From Trachythela sp. YZ-2020 (lineage: Eukaryota > Cnidaria > Anthozoa > Malacalcyonacea > Clavulariidae), in the NCBI GenBank assembly GCA_016169945.1, contig JADLSH010000367.1, forward strand, positions 1,922,001 through 1,986,000: 64,000 nucleotides of DNA, given 5' to 3'. The notes beneath the pieces are model-generated. The model was not told the origin of the DNA. It made no database searches and saw only the letters and a program-made list of their open reading frames with translations. The position numbers and the translations under genes were made by a program. The stretch's first letter is position 1. Each line of letters starts with the position of its first letter. Positions 11,671 through 24,660 of this stretch are shown here, piece by piece.

Positions 11671-12239
11671 CCATCGTCAGTTGTACTTCTTCAATGATGC
11701 ATCTAATAGATTAAACGGCATACTTTCGATTCATACTATAGCAACTAAAATATTGACAATTTTTGTCGCAGAAAATAAGCATTTTATAAAGCATTAAACT
11801 GCAGCTAGTCATAATCTTTATGCCTTATTGGCACATTGCCATCACGCATTCGTCACCCCCTGCGGTTTAAAATGTATGTAGCATCAATACAAAGATCCAT
11901 CATTTTCTCATCAAATGCGTATGATATTTCCATTTTCACATATATTGTGTAGAATTGTATTCTCTTTAAACGATCCCAAACTTGTTCTGGAGAACAAACA
12001 ATTTAAATGCGTTTTTGCCATTTGAATGTCAATGTGTAACATGAGCTATTCACATGCAAATTTATACGCAAAGCAAGACCATATAAAACAATTTCGAATT
12101 TCTCATTACATATTATTCCATAGGATATTTTATTTATTCACTTATATGATGTAGAATTTTATGCTCTTTTCAACAATGTTAAATTTGTGTAGGGGACCAA
12201 ATGACTTACATGTTTTTTCGCTCTTTGAATGTGAGTGTG

Positions 12240-13457
12240 TAACGTGAGATTTTCAATTGAGATTTGACGCAAAGTACCGCGCGTGTCTGTACATATAACT
12301 CTGATATTCTCATTATCTATTCCATAGGATATTTTTTTTAGTCACTTATATTATGTAGAATTTTATGCTCTTTCTATTGATGTTAAACTTGTCCTGGGGA
12401 CCAAATGACTTCTATGCACATTCGCTCGTTGAATGTGAGTGTGTAACGTGAGATTTTCAATTGAGATTTGCCGCAAATTACCGCGCGTGTCTGTACATAT
12501 AACTCTGACATTCTCATTACCTATTCTATAGGATATTTTTTTTATTCACTTATATTATGTAGAAATTTATGCTCTTTCTATTGATGTTAAACTTGTCCTG
12601 GCGACCAAATGACTTCTATGCGTTTTCGCTCTTTGAATGTGAATGTGTAACGTGAGATTTTCAATTGAGATTTGACGCAAATTACCGCGCGTGTTTGTAC
12701 ATATAACTCTGATATTCTCATTACCTATTCTATAGGATATTTTTTTAGTCACTTATATTATGTAGAATTTTATGCTCTTTCTATCGATGTTAAACTTATC
12801 CTGGCGACCAAATGACTTCTATGCGTTTTCGCTCTTTGAATGTGAATGTGTAACGTGAGATTTTCAATTGAGATTTGACGCAAATTACCGCGCGTGTTTG
12901 TACATATAACTCTGATATTCTCATTACCTATTCTATAGGATATTTTTTTTAGTCACTTATATTATGTAGAATTTTATGCTCTTTCTATTGATGTTAAACT
13001 TGACCTGGGGACCAAATTACTTCTATGCATTTTCGCTCGTTGAATGTGAGTGTGTAGCGTGAGATTTTCAATTGAGATTTGCCGCAAATTACCGCGCGTG
13101 TCTGTACATATAACTCTGATATTCTCATTACCTATTCTATAGGATATTTTTTTTATTCAGTTATGTTATGTAGAATTTTATGCTCTTTCTACTGATGTTA
13201 AACTTTTCCTGGGGACCAAATGACTTCTATGCGTTTTCGCTCTTTCAATGTGAGTGTGTAACGTGAGATTTTCAATTGAGATTTGACGCAAATTACCGCG
13301 CGTGTCTGTACATATAACTCTGATATTCTCATTACCTATTCTATAGGATATTTTTTTTATTCACTTATATTATGTAGAATTTTATGCTCTTTCTATTGAT
13401 ATTAAACTTTTCCTGGGGACCAAATAACTTCTACGCGCTTTCGCTCGTTGAATGTGA
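12240..13457. repeat. Tandem array, about six copies of a 204-bp unit, in the left inverted repeat
   Basis: The landmark GCGCGTGT(C/T)TGTAC occurs at 12279, 12483, 12687, 12890, 13094 and 13298, a spacing of 203-204 bp. Each unit also carries TTTTCAATTGAGATTTG, a CTATTCTATAGGATA block and TTTTATGCTCTTTCTA. More degenerate copies extend left to about 11930. The right inverted repeat holds only about one good and one or two degenerate copies, so the array grew on one side. Confidence 0.9.
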
Positions 13458-14626
13458 TGTAAGGATAAGTTTTTCAGCAAACTAAACGGTGTTGGGATCA
13501 GCGATGGTGACTACGAACATGCACAAAAAGTTTGGACAACATTTGGAATGAAGACCATGAGAGACTATCTCGACCTGTACCTCAAAATGGACGTGCTCCT
13601 ACTGACAGACGTGATGGAAAATTTTAGAAAGATTTGTATGACAAATTATGGGTTGGACCCTTATTGGTACTACACCTCACCAGGGTTGGCGTGGGATGCA
13701 GCCCTAAAAATAACTAATGTAAGCTTAGTACTAATCACCGACCCGGATATGTATCTCACCATAGAAAGTGGCATCCGTGGAGGGGTTAGTACGGTCACAA
13801 AATGGTACGCAAAGGCAAATAATAAATACGCAACCAACTACGACCCAAAGGAGGAGGATGTGTTCATCCCATATTTGGACGCTAATAATTTATATGGGTG
13901 GGCAATGAACAAGCCATTACCAACCGGTGGCTTTCGATGGATGGAGGATGAAGAGTTGCAAGACTGGGAAAGTATTGCAACTAAAGTTGGTAAGGGATGC
14001 ATACTAGTTGTGGATATGGAGTATCCGGAGGAGTTGCACGATCTGCACAATGAGTACCCGCTTGCTCCGGAGAGGGTGAAAATGAATAAGGTGGACAAGC
14101 TCGTGCCTAATTTGTATGGTAAGGAGAGGTATATTGTACACTATGAAAACCTAAGGTTTTATCAAAGCCTTGGTATGATAGTAACAAAAGTACACTCTGG
14201 TATTATGTTTGATGAGGAGCCTTGGTTGAAGAAGTACATTATGTTGAACACCGAGCTGCGGAAGAAGGGTACAACAGACTTTGAAAATAACTTTTTCAAA
14301 TTAATGAACAACTCTGTGTTTGGTAAGACTATGGAGAACGTGAGGAACAGGGTGAATGTGAAGCTGGTGAATAATAAGGACAAACTAAATAAATTAGTTA
14401 AACGGAGAACCTGGTGGCAGTTCATATGAGCAAGACAAACATCAGACTGCGCAAACCTATATATTTGGGGATGAGTATATTGGACCTTAGTAAGACATTA
14501 ATGTATGTCTTTCATTATAATTGTATTAAAAAAAAGTATGGTGATAATGCAAGTCTTTTATTCACCGACACTGGCTCACTGTGCTATGAAATAAAAACCA
14601 TCCCTCTGACATACCTGTTGGTGTGA
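13458..14626 (+). pseudogene. B-family DNA polymerase fragment (Polinton-like), frameshifted
   Basis: The frame begins without a start codon at the edge of the left repeat, lacking all N-terminal sequence. Visible motifs: an exonuclease III-like YLKMDVLLLTDV near 13573, palm motif A YLDANNLYGWAM near 13872, and motif B LMNNSVFGKTMENV near 14302. The frame breaks near 14410, where a short piece appears deleted, and continues in another frame to 14626 with motif C. There the expected DTD triad reads DTG (LLFTDTGSL near 14558), which removes a catalytic aspartate. The end of the polymerase is cut off by the right repeat. Function is lost. Confidence 0.85.
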
Positions 14627-15438
14627 ACGCGCGGTAATTTGCGTCAAATCTCAATTGAAAATCTCACGTTACACACTCACATTGAAAGAGCGAAAACGCA
14701 TAGAAGTCATTTGGTCCCCAGGAAAAACCTAACATCAATAGAAAGAGCATAAAATTCTACATAATATAAGTGAATAAAAAATATCTTATAGAATAGGTAA
14801 TGAGAAAATCAGAGTTGTATATACAGACGCGATTTGTGTCAAATGTCAACGAAAATCTCACGTTACACACTCACATTCAAAGAGCGAAAAAACATGTAAG
14901 TCATTTGGTCCCCTAGATAAATTTAACATTGTTAAAAAGAGCATAAAATTCTACATCATATAAGTGAATAAATAAAATATCCTATGGAATAATATGTAAT
15001 GAGAAATTCGAAATTGTTTTATATGGTCTTGTTTTGCGTATAGATTTGCATGTGAATAGCTCATGTTACACATTGACATTCAAATGGCAAAAACGCATTT
15101 AAATTGTTTGTTCTCCAGAACAAGTTTGGGATAGTTAAAAGGAGAATACAATTCTACACAATATATGTGAAAATGGAAATATCATGCGCATTTGATAATG
15201 AGAAAATGATGGATCTTTGTAGTGATGCTACATACATTTTAAACCGCAGGGGGTGACGAATGTCGTGATGGCAATGTGCCAATAAGGCATAAAGATTATG
15301 ACTAGCTGCAGTTTAATGCTTTATAAAATGCTTATTTTCTGCGACAAAAATTGTCAATATTTTAGTTGCTATAGTATGAATCGAAAGTATGCCGTTTAAT
15401 CTATTAGATGCATCATTGAAGAAGTATGCACGATGGTC
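14627..15438. repeat. Right long inverted repeat of the Polinton-like element
   Basis: This sequence is the inverse of the left repeat, including the block GGTGACGAATGTCGTGATGG, whose counterpart on the left reads GCCATCACGCATTCGTCACC near 11838. It has no coding capacity. Confidence 0.8.
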
Positions 15439-15439
15439 A

Positions 15440-18062
15440 GTTGCTATGTGAAATGCTCCCAGAGTCATATTGCGTAAGAATGTTAGTTCCCAGACTCCAA
15501 GCTATAAATATTGCACGGAAAAATTATAACACTTTGGCCCCTCCGTCTTCGTCGCTCTTTAAACAATTTCAGTATATTTTTTATTTAACTGATAGTACGA
15601 TTACCATTTTAAAGGCACTGCTTGTCACCTTAGACATAAATGGTTTGGAAATTCGAGAAAAATGTGGTGAACAATACCCATTTTTTCCGTCTTTCGGTCG
15701 AAGGATATCGCGCCCTGATGGACAAATGGTCCTGTCTAGCGTTTTTGTCAGTGCCACAATCCCCGTTTGAAAATTTTTCGTGACTCGCACATATGACATA
15801 CTCGTGAGAAATCAACAAGAAGGTCGGAATTTTGGCATATTTTGTGGTTTTTCACATAAATTTGTTGCTTAGACGTAAATCTAAAGATGTAGATGGGCAT
15901 GTAGAGAAGACATTTGAACGGCTAGCGTTATTAAACAGCTGCTAAGAAAGAAATCTCTTTCGTGTTGCGCCATATTTGCGTAGTTCGCCTCCTGTTGTGT
16001 ATCTTCAAGCTCGTTGATTTACTACGATAAATGCTGATCGTGTATTCGTGTGTCGTACACAGGGGTTATTGGCACAAATGTAACTGCGAAAGGCAGCGGG
16101 ATAGCTTACAAAAGAAATCTCCTTTGTAAAAGCTCCAGAGAGCAAGCAGTTTTGTCGCGAAGGCAACATGAAAAGTTAATATAACACTGAAGGAATTTCA
16201 CACCTCATAGGAAAACCTTCATAAAAGCAATGCCAATTATAACTAGATTGCACTAAACGTTTGCGCAAAGCGTAAAATGTATTCATCTATTTTATTATAT
16301 GATTTATATCTATTTTTCTATATTTTATTTATTTCCCTGTACAAAATATCAGGCATAATGTCTATTAAATACCCAGCAATATCAGCAAATATAGCATCAA
16401 ATTCCTAGTGTTGTTAATTATAGTATCAATTTGTATCTTAATAATATATTAGACTTGTCTCTCTTTTCACACTGTAATATTAAATGGTTACTGAAAATTG
16501 CTATAGAGTTGAAGTAATTAAGGCTGCGTATATTAATATTCAGCGAGAATCAGTTACTCGCTTCATTCTTACAATTGTATGTGAGCATTATTGCCTACTT
16601 CAAATGTTTACATTTATGGAAGCCCACAATTGTATCGTTTGCAACAATCTAGTAAGCCCGAACTAAAGTCATAACTTGATCTGTGCTTTTTGGCTCTGCA
16701 CCATTAATGCTATTACACACTACTGTAGTTAGCAGGCTGGACATGCTGTGTTTCTTATATTATCATTGTTGTAGTGTGCATATACCTCCAAACACAGATA
16801 TTATTACAGATTTTTGTTTAGACAGCTTTTAGTTATACATGTTATAACTAACTGTTGAATCAGTGAACATCAACATACATTTTACTCAATCAAATCTACA
16901 TCAGCTATAGAACTCTTGGGAATCAGTTATTATTGAAGATGTGAGTTAAGAAAGGATTAAACTGAAAAAATTAGTCTAATAAACACATATTAATAGCGAG
17001 AACGACAGGAGAATTTGTAGATTCCATTTGTTAGCATTTGGTAATATGAGTGATAAACTATCTTACATAAGCAAATTGTTTGCATAGTTTCGTTTCTTCA
17101 AGACAACGACAGGTAAGCAAAATTATGAAAATATTTCTATGCAAATATTGAAGTTTATAAATATGCAAAAAGAACTACATGATTCTTTTGTGAGAGGCAG
17201 AAAATTCTAACTCGATTTAGGGCATTTTTCTGTTATAAGTAAGACGACGCCATTTTGTGTTTAACAACAACCCCGCTGGAAAAATTGGAGCCCGCCCTTC
17301 CGGGAGCAAATTGCATAGCATTAGCAACCGACCATCGTGAAATAATCATCACTAGAATAGATTTTTAATAACAGTGGCAAAATAATTGTTAAAGGCAACT
17401 ATCGGTACAGAGAAACACTTGAATCATGGCACACTGCATCACAAAAAAACTCTGCCACAACAATTCAAAACATTTGCCGGAGCAATATCGCCTTTTCCCT
17501 AGCAAGAATCTTTGAATATTGTTATGTAATTTTATAGTCATCAATCTTGTATGCAGGCGGAATTGTCACTAATTGTCATTGTAAACCGGTGTTATATTAT
17601 CACACTATTAATTTCATTGTAATCTACCCGTTGAAGACTGCAGACTGGCAGTCGAAAGCTCGTAACTTTAATAAATATTTATAAAACCATCCTGGTTTCG
17701 CTTCAAACATTTTTAAAAGGATTTTTTATTGCTTAGCAACAGCCCAGTGCGCGATCGCATAATATGCAGATTCAAATCCTACTTGAGTCAAGATTATTGG
17801 CAATACAGCCTTTAGGTATTAACTTTGAATATCTTATACTATACTCTCCTGACTTCTGTTGATAGCTTGAAATGGTTCGCAAACATTACGTGGTCAGCCT
17901 GTAGTTTTTTTAAGGCAGGTTGATATACCATAGGAGTGAGTGAGAGCGCAGCTGAGAATAAGTAACTCGTGAAAATGCCTTCTTGTTGTTTTGGTCGGCG
18001 CACGCTCGGAGCCTCGGACAACTTCAGAAGCTAAAATCTCCGGGATCTTTGCACCGTGTAGG
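15440..18062. other. Mostly unassigned sequence with one retroelement-like tail
   Basis: No gene could be supported. Around 17625-17690 the sequence GTTGAAGACTGCAGACTGG, followed by CAGTCGAAAGCTCG and a short AT-rich run, resembles the 3' tail of a LINE, SINE or Penelope-like element. Short reading frames at 15426-15818 and 17839-18136 have no recognisable content. Confidence 0.4.
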
Positions 18063-18297
18063 CACAGAGTAATTACATACAGAGGCGTATCTTCATGTCG
18101 GCACCTTTGATGTCGACGTAAGGGCTTTTTCGGCAAAATCCGCCATGTTCTTAGCCAGTCCAGTAAAGAGAGGCCGTCAGCATGAATTTTTTACGTAAAC
18201 TGCGCATGTGCAGTTACTGGCTAAGAACATGGCCGCCGGTAAAAAACACCTTACGGTTTTTTCGCTAAGATACGCCTCTGTATGTAATTACTCTGTG
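18063..18297. mobile_element. MITE with CACAGAG termini
   Basis: Inverted repeats of about 30 bp run from CACAGAGTAATTACATACAG at the left, with the inverse at the right (CTGTATGTAATTACTCTGTG). The inner parts also pair partly around TTCTTAGCCAGT and ACTGGCTAAGAA. Flanks are GTGTAG and GTGTAC, a possible imperfect target duplication. Confidence 0.7.
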
Positions 18298-20333
18298 GTG
18301 TACCGGCAATCGATTCCTCGTGATGTCATTGCCTAGATGGCGGATTTTTATTGGTTTAGCACAATCAACACTAACCTTATATGGCATTTCGTAATTTATA
18401 TCGCGTGCGTGTATTAAAAATTTCAACGATTTCGACTATTTGTATGCGAATTTCAAAAAAATTAAAAAAATAGTTTTACTTCTTCAACGGCAATGAAACT
18501 TTCTAAGAATATTCCTTTGTTCACGAGCCACAACTTTTGTGTAACAGTTGCTGTGCAAATTCTAAATCCTGTCTGGTAATTCAGGTTTAATTATATCAAA
18601 AATAATTGTAAAATTTTTAGATAATTTATGAACATGTATGCAAATTACTTTGGATATATAATATGAACCGGAACAAACCACATACCATTTTAAAGAGGAA
18701 GTCATAAGCTATCGAATGACGCGTGTCCTGTTGTCAGAGGGTAAACACGTGTGGAGATATTTGAAACAACTGATCGTATTAAATACAGCGCGTTTCCGTT
18801 GGTCAAAAAAGTTCAATACACTTTTGTCATCACCAGCTTTATATTAAGCCGTCGGCTACATTGAATCGAAAGACTTCCTGCTTTTGTGAGCAGCGAAAGC
18901 TTGGCTGATTTGAACCGGGTATCAAGATATAAGCTCGAAAATATAAAGGGCTGTTTTGGAAGTGTCTTTTTTAAATGCGTTTGCCGTCGAATAGTGCAAA
19001 TAAGCGTGCTAATATAGGCAGTAATTTTGTTAACATAGCGAACATAAGGTAGCTAGATTTTTAAAGCACACGCGAGTATAGTCTTCGTTCCAAGACACTG
19101 TTTAAATTGTGTCAATGGCTTTTGTATGCGTTTTAGTATAAAACAACCATTCGTCCCCAAGAGCAAGGTGGCATATTTGTTACTTCCCGAATAGGTTAAA
19201 GAAATAAAAAAGTCTATATTTGGCACCGTGTATTAGCTCTTACGTAAACGGAGTGTGACTGAGAAGTTAAGGCAATTTCCCTTTATGTCTGAAAAAAATT
19301 ACTGTTATGGATAATAGTTCATAAAATAACCAATAAAAAAAATTGTTTATTATATCAGATTTTTAATTTTATGCTTCTCCATGCTCCGTGCTCCGTGCTC
19401 GATAAAATCAATTGTCGGCGATTTTCCGAAACACGAAATAAAACAAAACGCGACTCGTATATTTCCTGCGGAATGTGTTATACAAATATCTCGAACCTAG
19501 TTCTCATTGTATTTTTCAGGTAGTTTTACACAACAGTCAACCGCCGTATATGTTATACAAATGGATTGATTATATAAAACATTACTCACCTCTCTAGTAG
19601 CATCTATTTGGTTCACCACAATATGAAATGCCCAACATAGTAGACTGAACGATAATAGAACTCGCACACCAGCCATGCCTACATATACTGATGTTGGTCA
19701 GAAGGTCAACGACTTTTTATCCTCGCTTCATATTACATATCCTGGCGCTTTAAAAGCACGACGTGTATTATGTTTTCATTTTTTTTATTATTCACCCATT
19801 TATTACACAAAAATACCAACTATATATATACAAAATTATTATCTAGGGCTAGGAGTCTAGAAACCTTTACAGGCTTTTAAATGAAGACCCCTAGTTACAC
19901 AAAATACATAAGTGGAAAGTGACGTTACAGTGTATATATATAAAAAATAGCCTATTTTTGCCTGCCCCATATTCGTGATGCTTTGCACGCTTTAGAGTTT
20001 AAGGTTTGAACTTCAAGGTTTTGACTTTTTTCAGGACAACCTTCTTTCAATCATACAGACTAACCCACTACGCTCCCACCATCACGTATAAACACCACAG
20101 CAAAAGTTCCTGGATTTGTAGCACTGGAATTGGTTATTGCTACTATTCAGATTCGTGAGGTGACGAACCCAACATCAAATAAATCATATTTAATTATAGT
20201 TTGCTTAAATCAATTATATCGCATAGTCGGACACGTGGAGGAAGGCGTGTCTTAGAGTAGAAAACGTGTCGAGTTTCGTATACCCTCATGAGATTTCAAA
20301 TGCTTTAAATTAAATAAAAGTTGAGCACAACAT
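18298..20333. other. Unassigned region around the putative signal-peptide exon
   Basis: Apart from the putative exon at 19590-19676 no gene or repeat is recognised. The sequence is AT-rich. Confidence 0.4.
19590..19676 (-). CDS. Putative first coding exon of a secreted protein (signal peptide plus splice donor)
   Basis: On the minus strand an ATG at 19676 opens 29 codons that end exactly at a strong GTGAGT splice donor (intron begins at 19589). The encoded N-terminus, MAGVRVLLSFSLLCWAF, has the form of a signal peptide: a single early arginine, a leucine-rich core, then polar residues. The exon length is a multiple of three, so the donor is phase 0. No downstream exon could be identified before the next repeats. 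This is the best candidate for host coding sequence in the window, but a chance ORF before a GTGAGT cannot be excluded. Confidence 0.4.
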
Positions 20334-21712
20334 GAAACAAAGGAAAACAAATAGTTTTATTCGAATAGTTTTTTTTGGGGGGGTCATGATTTTGTATGTC
20401 TGTTGTTTGGGGGGGTCACCAAAAATATGCCAGGTATGGAGGGGGGGGGGGCTTGCCTAAAAGAATATTTCAAAATCCAAAATCCTCATAGCCCCTCACC
20501 ACATAAATTATGAACGCTCCCTTAGTTTGTGCTAGATGCCGCTCGTGTTATGAAGTGTGTTAACTGTATGAAATAAGTTTGGATAAAGAAATTTCTTACA
20601 AGTTACAACATGCTTCGCATTTTTCCATTGTTATATGAATTTTGCTTCGCAAAGGGTTAGAAATGTTCACAAATTGCATGAAAGTCTTACAATACGAAAA
20701 ATATACTAAGCACATATGAACAATAGATTTAAGCTTCTCATTTGACTATTGACACGCCGTAGCCATAGGCATAGCACTATCGATGGCTATAAACAATAAT
20801 AATAATAGTTGAAACTTGAAAGTATCTACAGCATTAAGATGATAGCTTAAAGTACTACATGTTTTTAATTAAAGGGTGCAATTCGGGCTTTTGGAAGGCC
20901 TGCTCTGGGGTCTTAACTCGCCGCGGCGAGTTTAGGCGATTTAAGAAAAAATACTTGGTAATTAATGAGCTTGAAAATACGTTAATTGCAAATATAGACA
21001 TTAAATAAGTATTTCATTTCCATGTGTTTATTTAATAACTAAAACTCAACATTGATTAGTATTTATTTCAATTCCCCTCGATATATATAAAAGTGCAGTA
21101 TTTATAAAAATTCACTAATGTTAAAATGTAGTTCATATAAAGTTTCGTAGAGTTGAATAATATATTTCCGCTGGATAGCCTGAGAGAAGGCTCCCTTCTC
21201 CGCACTCCGCAGTGGCTAACATGAAGTATTTAACTGAATTCATGAAAATGCCAGATTTTGGTATCGATCCAAGGCACAGGGTGCAGAGGAGTCAATTTCG
21301 ACTAGAAAAATAACTCCTTACCTTGTTACTTATAATCTTTGCTAGTATTCATAAAATTAGTGAATATAATGCATAAAACATGCCATTAATATAATAATAT
21401 ACACTTGTCCAGTGTTTCCACATGCAAGGATTTATCTTGCAAAAGGAATTATCGCTCTTTGCAAGGAAAAATGCAAGGAATTAAATCTCACAAGGAATTT
21501 GCAAGGATTTTTATCATATTTTTTTAAATAGTGTAAATTCAAATATTCCCAATATCGCATAAACATAAAATGCCGTGAAGTCGCTTCCATATACATGAAA
21601 TTGTATAATATAGCGGGTGTGTCAAGAAAAACACACTAATATAGTAATATTTGACCACATACACTAGAAAAAAACTCGAACAAAACCTCGCGAACATTTG
21701 CGCGAATAAGCA
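20334..21712. other. Duplicated non-coding flank of the minisatellite element
   Basis: No gene seen. Contains long G-runs (20385-20450), a CGCCGCGGCGAG palindrome near 20921, and repeated CAAGGAATT motifs near 21430-21500. The counterpart in copy B is about 53338-54642. Confidence 0.5.
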
Positions 21713-21722
21713 GTGTTGTAAA

Positions 21723-22230
21723 GGGTTGGGATAAAACACGGATACGGATGGCACGGATACGGATACGGATGGCACGGATACGGATGAGAGGATAAAACAC
21801 GGATATGGGGATAAAACACGGATGGGGGTATAAAACACGGATGAGGGGATAAAACACGGATGGGGGGATAAAAACACGGATGAGGGGATAAAACACGGAT
21901 GGGGGGGATAAAACACGGATGAGGGGATAAAATACGGATATGGGGATAAAAACACGGATGAGGGGATAAAACACGGATGGGGGGGATAAAACACGGATGA
22001 GGGGATAAAACACGGATGAGGGGATAAAACACGGATGAGGGGATAAAACACGGATGGGCGGATAAAACTTGGATGAGGGGATAAAACACGGATGAGAGGA
22101 TAAAACACGGATGGGGGGATAAAACACGGATGAGGGGATAAAATACGGATGAGGGGATAAAACACGGATTGGGGGATAAAACACGGATGAGGGAGTAAAA
22201 CACGGATATGGGGATAAAACACGGATGAGG
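21723..22230. repeat. Minisatellite array, 19-20 bp unit (left terminus, copy A)
   Basis: About 25 units of GGGGATAAAACACGGATGA type occur, with variants ending in TATGG, GGGGG or TTGGGG. The outer units contain a second short repeat, CACGGATACGGATGG. All three minus-strand frames stay open across the array only because the unit lacks stops; the PHPCFIPSSVFY-type peptides are not real proteins. Confidence 0.95.
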
Positions 22231-22258
22231 CACAGAATAGGGAGTTCCCTATTCTGTG
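22231..22258. repeat. Perfect palindrome at the inner edge of the minisatellite
   Basis: Thirteen-bp arms CACAGAATAGGGA and TCCCTATTCTGTG around a GT centre. The same palindrome is at 55064-55091 in copy B, and half of it (TTCTGTG) borders the right-hand array near 47885. It could form a hairpin or be a binding site. Confidence 0.8.
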
Positions 22259-23898
22259 GATCATGATAATAATTGCACTGACAAATAAAACGTTGATACT
22301 CTCTTCTAAAACTGGAACCCGTAGACTAGCATAGAACTAAAGTTTCTAACGGCTGATATACGTCACTGCGCATTCAATAAGTGCGAACTTCTGCGCGCAT
22401 TTGTTGGAAGAAGATAAGGTAATACTTTTTATTTAATATACTTTTGAGAATACCAGATAACCGATGGAGATTTGTTGCTTGTCAGAGGAGTTTCCATTTA
22501 CGCGGATCTGATTATAATTAACTCGCAGTGCTTTGTTTCCACTGTTTATGCGGTAGATTATTTTTATAATGCAACATGAATTTTGCTTGTATAAGGATAA
22601 CACTTTTTAGTTAAAGTCATGTGAACGTTTATTATAAGAAAACATTTAACCCGGTAACATAAATTAAATGACAAACGCGTACTTTTTGTGGTTATCAAAC
22701 TATAAATTCGCCTTGTAATCTGCCGGCTTGTTGTGGCGTAGATTATTATGTTGTATATATAAGCGTGGGAATACAACCTCATGAGAGTGTGGCAAGTTTA
22801 ATTGTAAGGTTAACGTTTGCAATACGTGAATATGTAATATCAAATAAATGTCAAAACAAAATTAGTAATGAATTACTGGAAATTTCAACTTGTTGACATG
22901 GAAACGTTTTATCTTTATACAACTGAGGCTGCACTCAAATACTGCATTTTTCATACGTACGTACATACACGGAAAATTTTAATTCCTTCTAATTTTTAAT
23001 TAGCTATAAAATACGTGAACAAATAGATACTAAATCATTCAAAGTACTAAATGCTACACAGTCATTCATGTGGCTGTTCGGCTGTTCCATAAATAACATG
23101 AAGGTTACTCCATAGATGAAAACACTGATTCCATCATTTTTTACATTTTTATATATTTGAATTGAGGGGCTTTCAATCCTCACAGATTATTTTCAAAAAT
23201 ATTAAAATGCGACCGAGATATAACTGAAAATGTTTTAAATTCGAATAATTTTGCCGCGAGAATAGTAATTGTAATTGACATTCTGCTAATTGGTGTTAAC
23301 TCAATACCGGTGGGAATGCAGGTGAGAAATTTTGTAGCACAAAATAAGAAGTAACGCACATACCCAATAGCTCTCATGTCCTGAATTTCGTTTTGCTGAT
23401 TTAGCTTGCTCCTTATTCGCTTTGCTCTCCCTGCATTTGCGTTTTGTCGGCATATTTTAATGTTTTTGTTTCGCCTGTTAGTCTGTTACGCACTTATAAC
23501 AAACTAGACTAGAAGTTACTATCGCAAGTGAAGTGCTGCCTTGAGAAAACGAGTTTTTTGAATCGGGCAAATAAACTTGACATAACGTCGCAAACATGGG
23601 TTTCAGGGAGGGCGGGCGTTCTCAATTTTCAGGAGTAACACAATGTTTGAAATTGGGCTTTCCTTTGAAACAACCTATTGTAGTCTATTCAATTTCAAAG
23701 GTTCACCCTATATTGTATAAAAGTCATTAAAAGGGACAATATAAGTTCTGCAAGTTGTAGCGTACAATATAATTCTGAAATTGTTTCTTTATATTTAAAT
23801 ATTACACTATAAAAACTATTAATCTATCACTTATCATAAATATTGGCATAGTCAACAAACAATGTTGATAATTCAGTTGTAAATCAGAAAACAGACTA
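22259..23898. other. Interior of the minisatellite element, no gene seen
   Basis: AT-rich sequence duplicated in copy B at 55092-56702. A block near 22640-22728 (ending CTTGTAATCTGCCGGC) recurs in direct orientation beside the right terminus near 47800-47882, so the interior carries direct repeats. Short reading frames have no recognisable domain. Confidence 0.5.
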
Positions 23899-24361
23899 CT
23901 AAGAGCATCTTCCAAAGTGTAGTAAGGATGAAGGATCATTGGTAGTTTCCATAAATAAATCCCCAGCTAATGGGTCACTGTATTCTAAATGATATGTGCT
24001 ATCAAAAATTGAAACCATTTCTGGCACATCAGTTAAAAGCAAATAGCTTTTATTAATTGATCTGCTAATAAAAGTATAAAGATTATCTCCAACACATAGT
24101 ATGTTATTCAAAAGTGAAGAGTCCCAACAATTAACATTTGTTATATAATTATGTATTATAGCAGTCAAGGACATTGCTACACATTGTTTACCAGCATTTT
24201 GCCCAAATGTCATTGTATCACCAAATGGCACATATTGTTTTTGTTGGGTCAACAACATGAAATATTGTTGGTCCTGGATTTTCCTCAACATCATTGGCCA
24301 ATCTCAATAACAGTGGGACATACACATTGTTGCATGGCATTTGATTAAATTGTACAATCAT
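23899..24361 (-). pseudogene. 2A peptide plus tegument-like cysteine protease frame (copy A, frameshifted)
   Basis: This is the copy-A counterpart of the intact frame at 56703-57200. It starts at the ATG at 24361 and reads the 2A motif NDVEENPGP. A gap near 24235 removes codons present in copy B (DNLSQ) and shifts the frame. The rest continues in another frame with AGKQCVAMSLTAIIHN and GDNLYTF. It is broken relative to copy B. Confidence 0.65.
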
Positions 24362-24404
24362 TTCACTTCCAGTTTCAATACATTTTGCATTTGCTGGCAA
24401 AAAG

Positions 24405-24660
24405 AGTATGCTACAAGCACAATGGCTTTGTTTGGTTAGTTTTAGCAAACACAATGGCTTGCTTAGTTTGTTTAACGAGGACCACACACTCGTTTTGTTT
24501 TGTTTAAGGAGGACCACACACTCGTTTAAAAAGAGTATATATGCTACAATCACAATGGCTTTGTTTGGTTAGTTTTAGCAAACACAATGGCTTGCTTAGT
24601 TTGTTTAACGAGAACCACGCACTCGTTTTGTTTTGTTTAACGAGGACCACACACTCGTTT
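24405..24660. repeat. Two tandem copies of a unit of about 125 bp
   Basis: Each unit has GCACAATGGCTTTGTTTGG or its one-base variant, then ACAATGGCTTGCTTAG and one or two GAGGACCACACACTCG blocks. Copy B has the same pair at 57250-57498. The second unit ends at the insertion site of the kinase transposon. Confidence 0.85.

Larger units (their letters stand above)
11671..15438. mobile_element. Internally deleted Polinton/Maverick-like element
   Basis: Very long inverted repeats (left 11671-13457, right about 14630-15438) enclose only a damaged piece of a protein-primed B-family DNA polymerase. Long inverted repeats and a DNA polymerase B are hallmarks of Polintons. The integrase, ATPase, protease and capsid genes are gone. 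The outermost match is CCATCGT and ACTTCTTCAATGATGC at the left and its inverse at the right. I could not find a 6-bp target-site duplication, so the exact ends are uncertain. The left repeat is longer than the right because of satellite expansion. Confidence 0.7.

Noticed and set aside
12240..13457. CRISPR-like array
   Set aside because: The 204-bp units are contiguous tandem repeats without unique spacers, in animal DNA and inside an inverted repeat.
13838..14425. Minus-strand frames opposite the polymerase
   Set aside because: They are shadows of the plus-strand polymerase frame, which has clear motifs.
21539..22264. Long overlapping minus-strand reading frames rich in PHPCFIPSSVFY
   Set aside because: They are open in all three frames because the 19-20 bp minisatellite has no stop codon. 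The same applies to 47888-48371, 54469-55142 and the SVLSPFQRFIP frames at 46207, 47117 and 62973.
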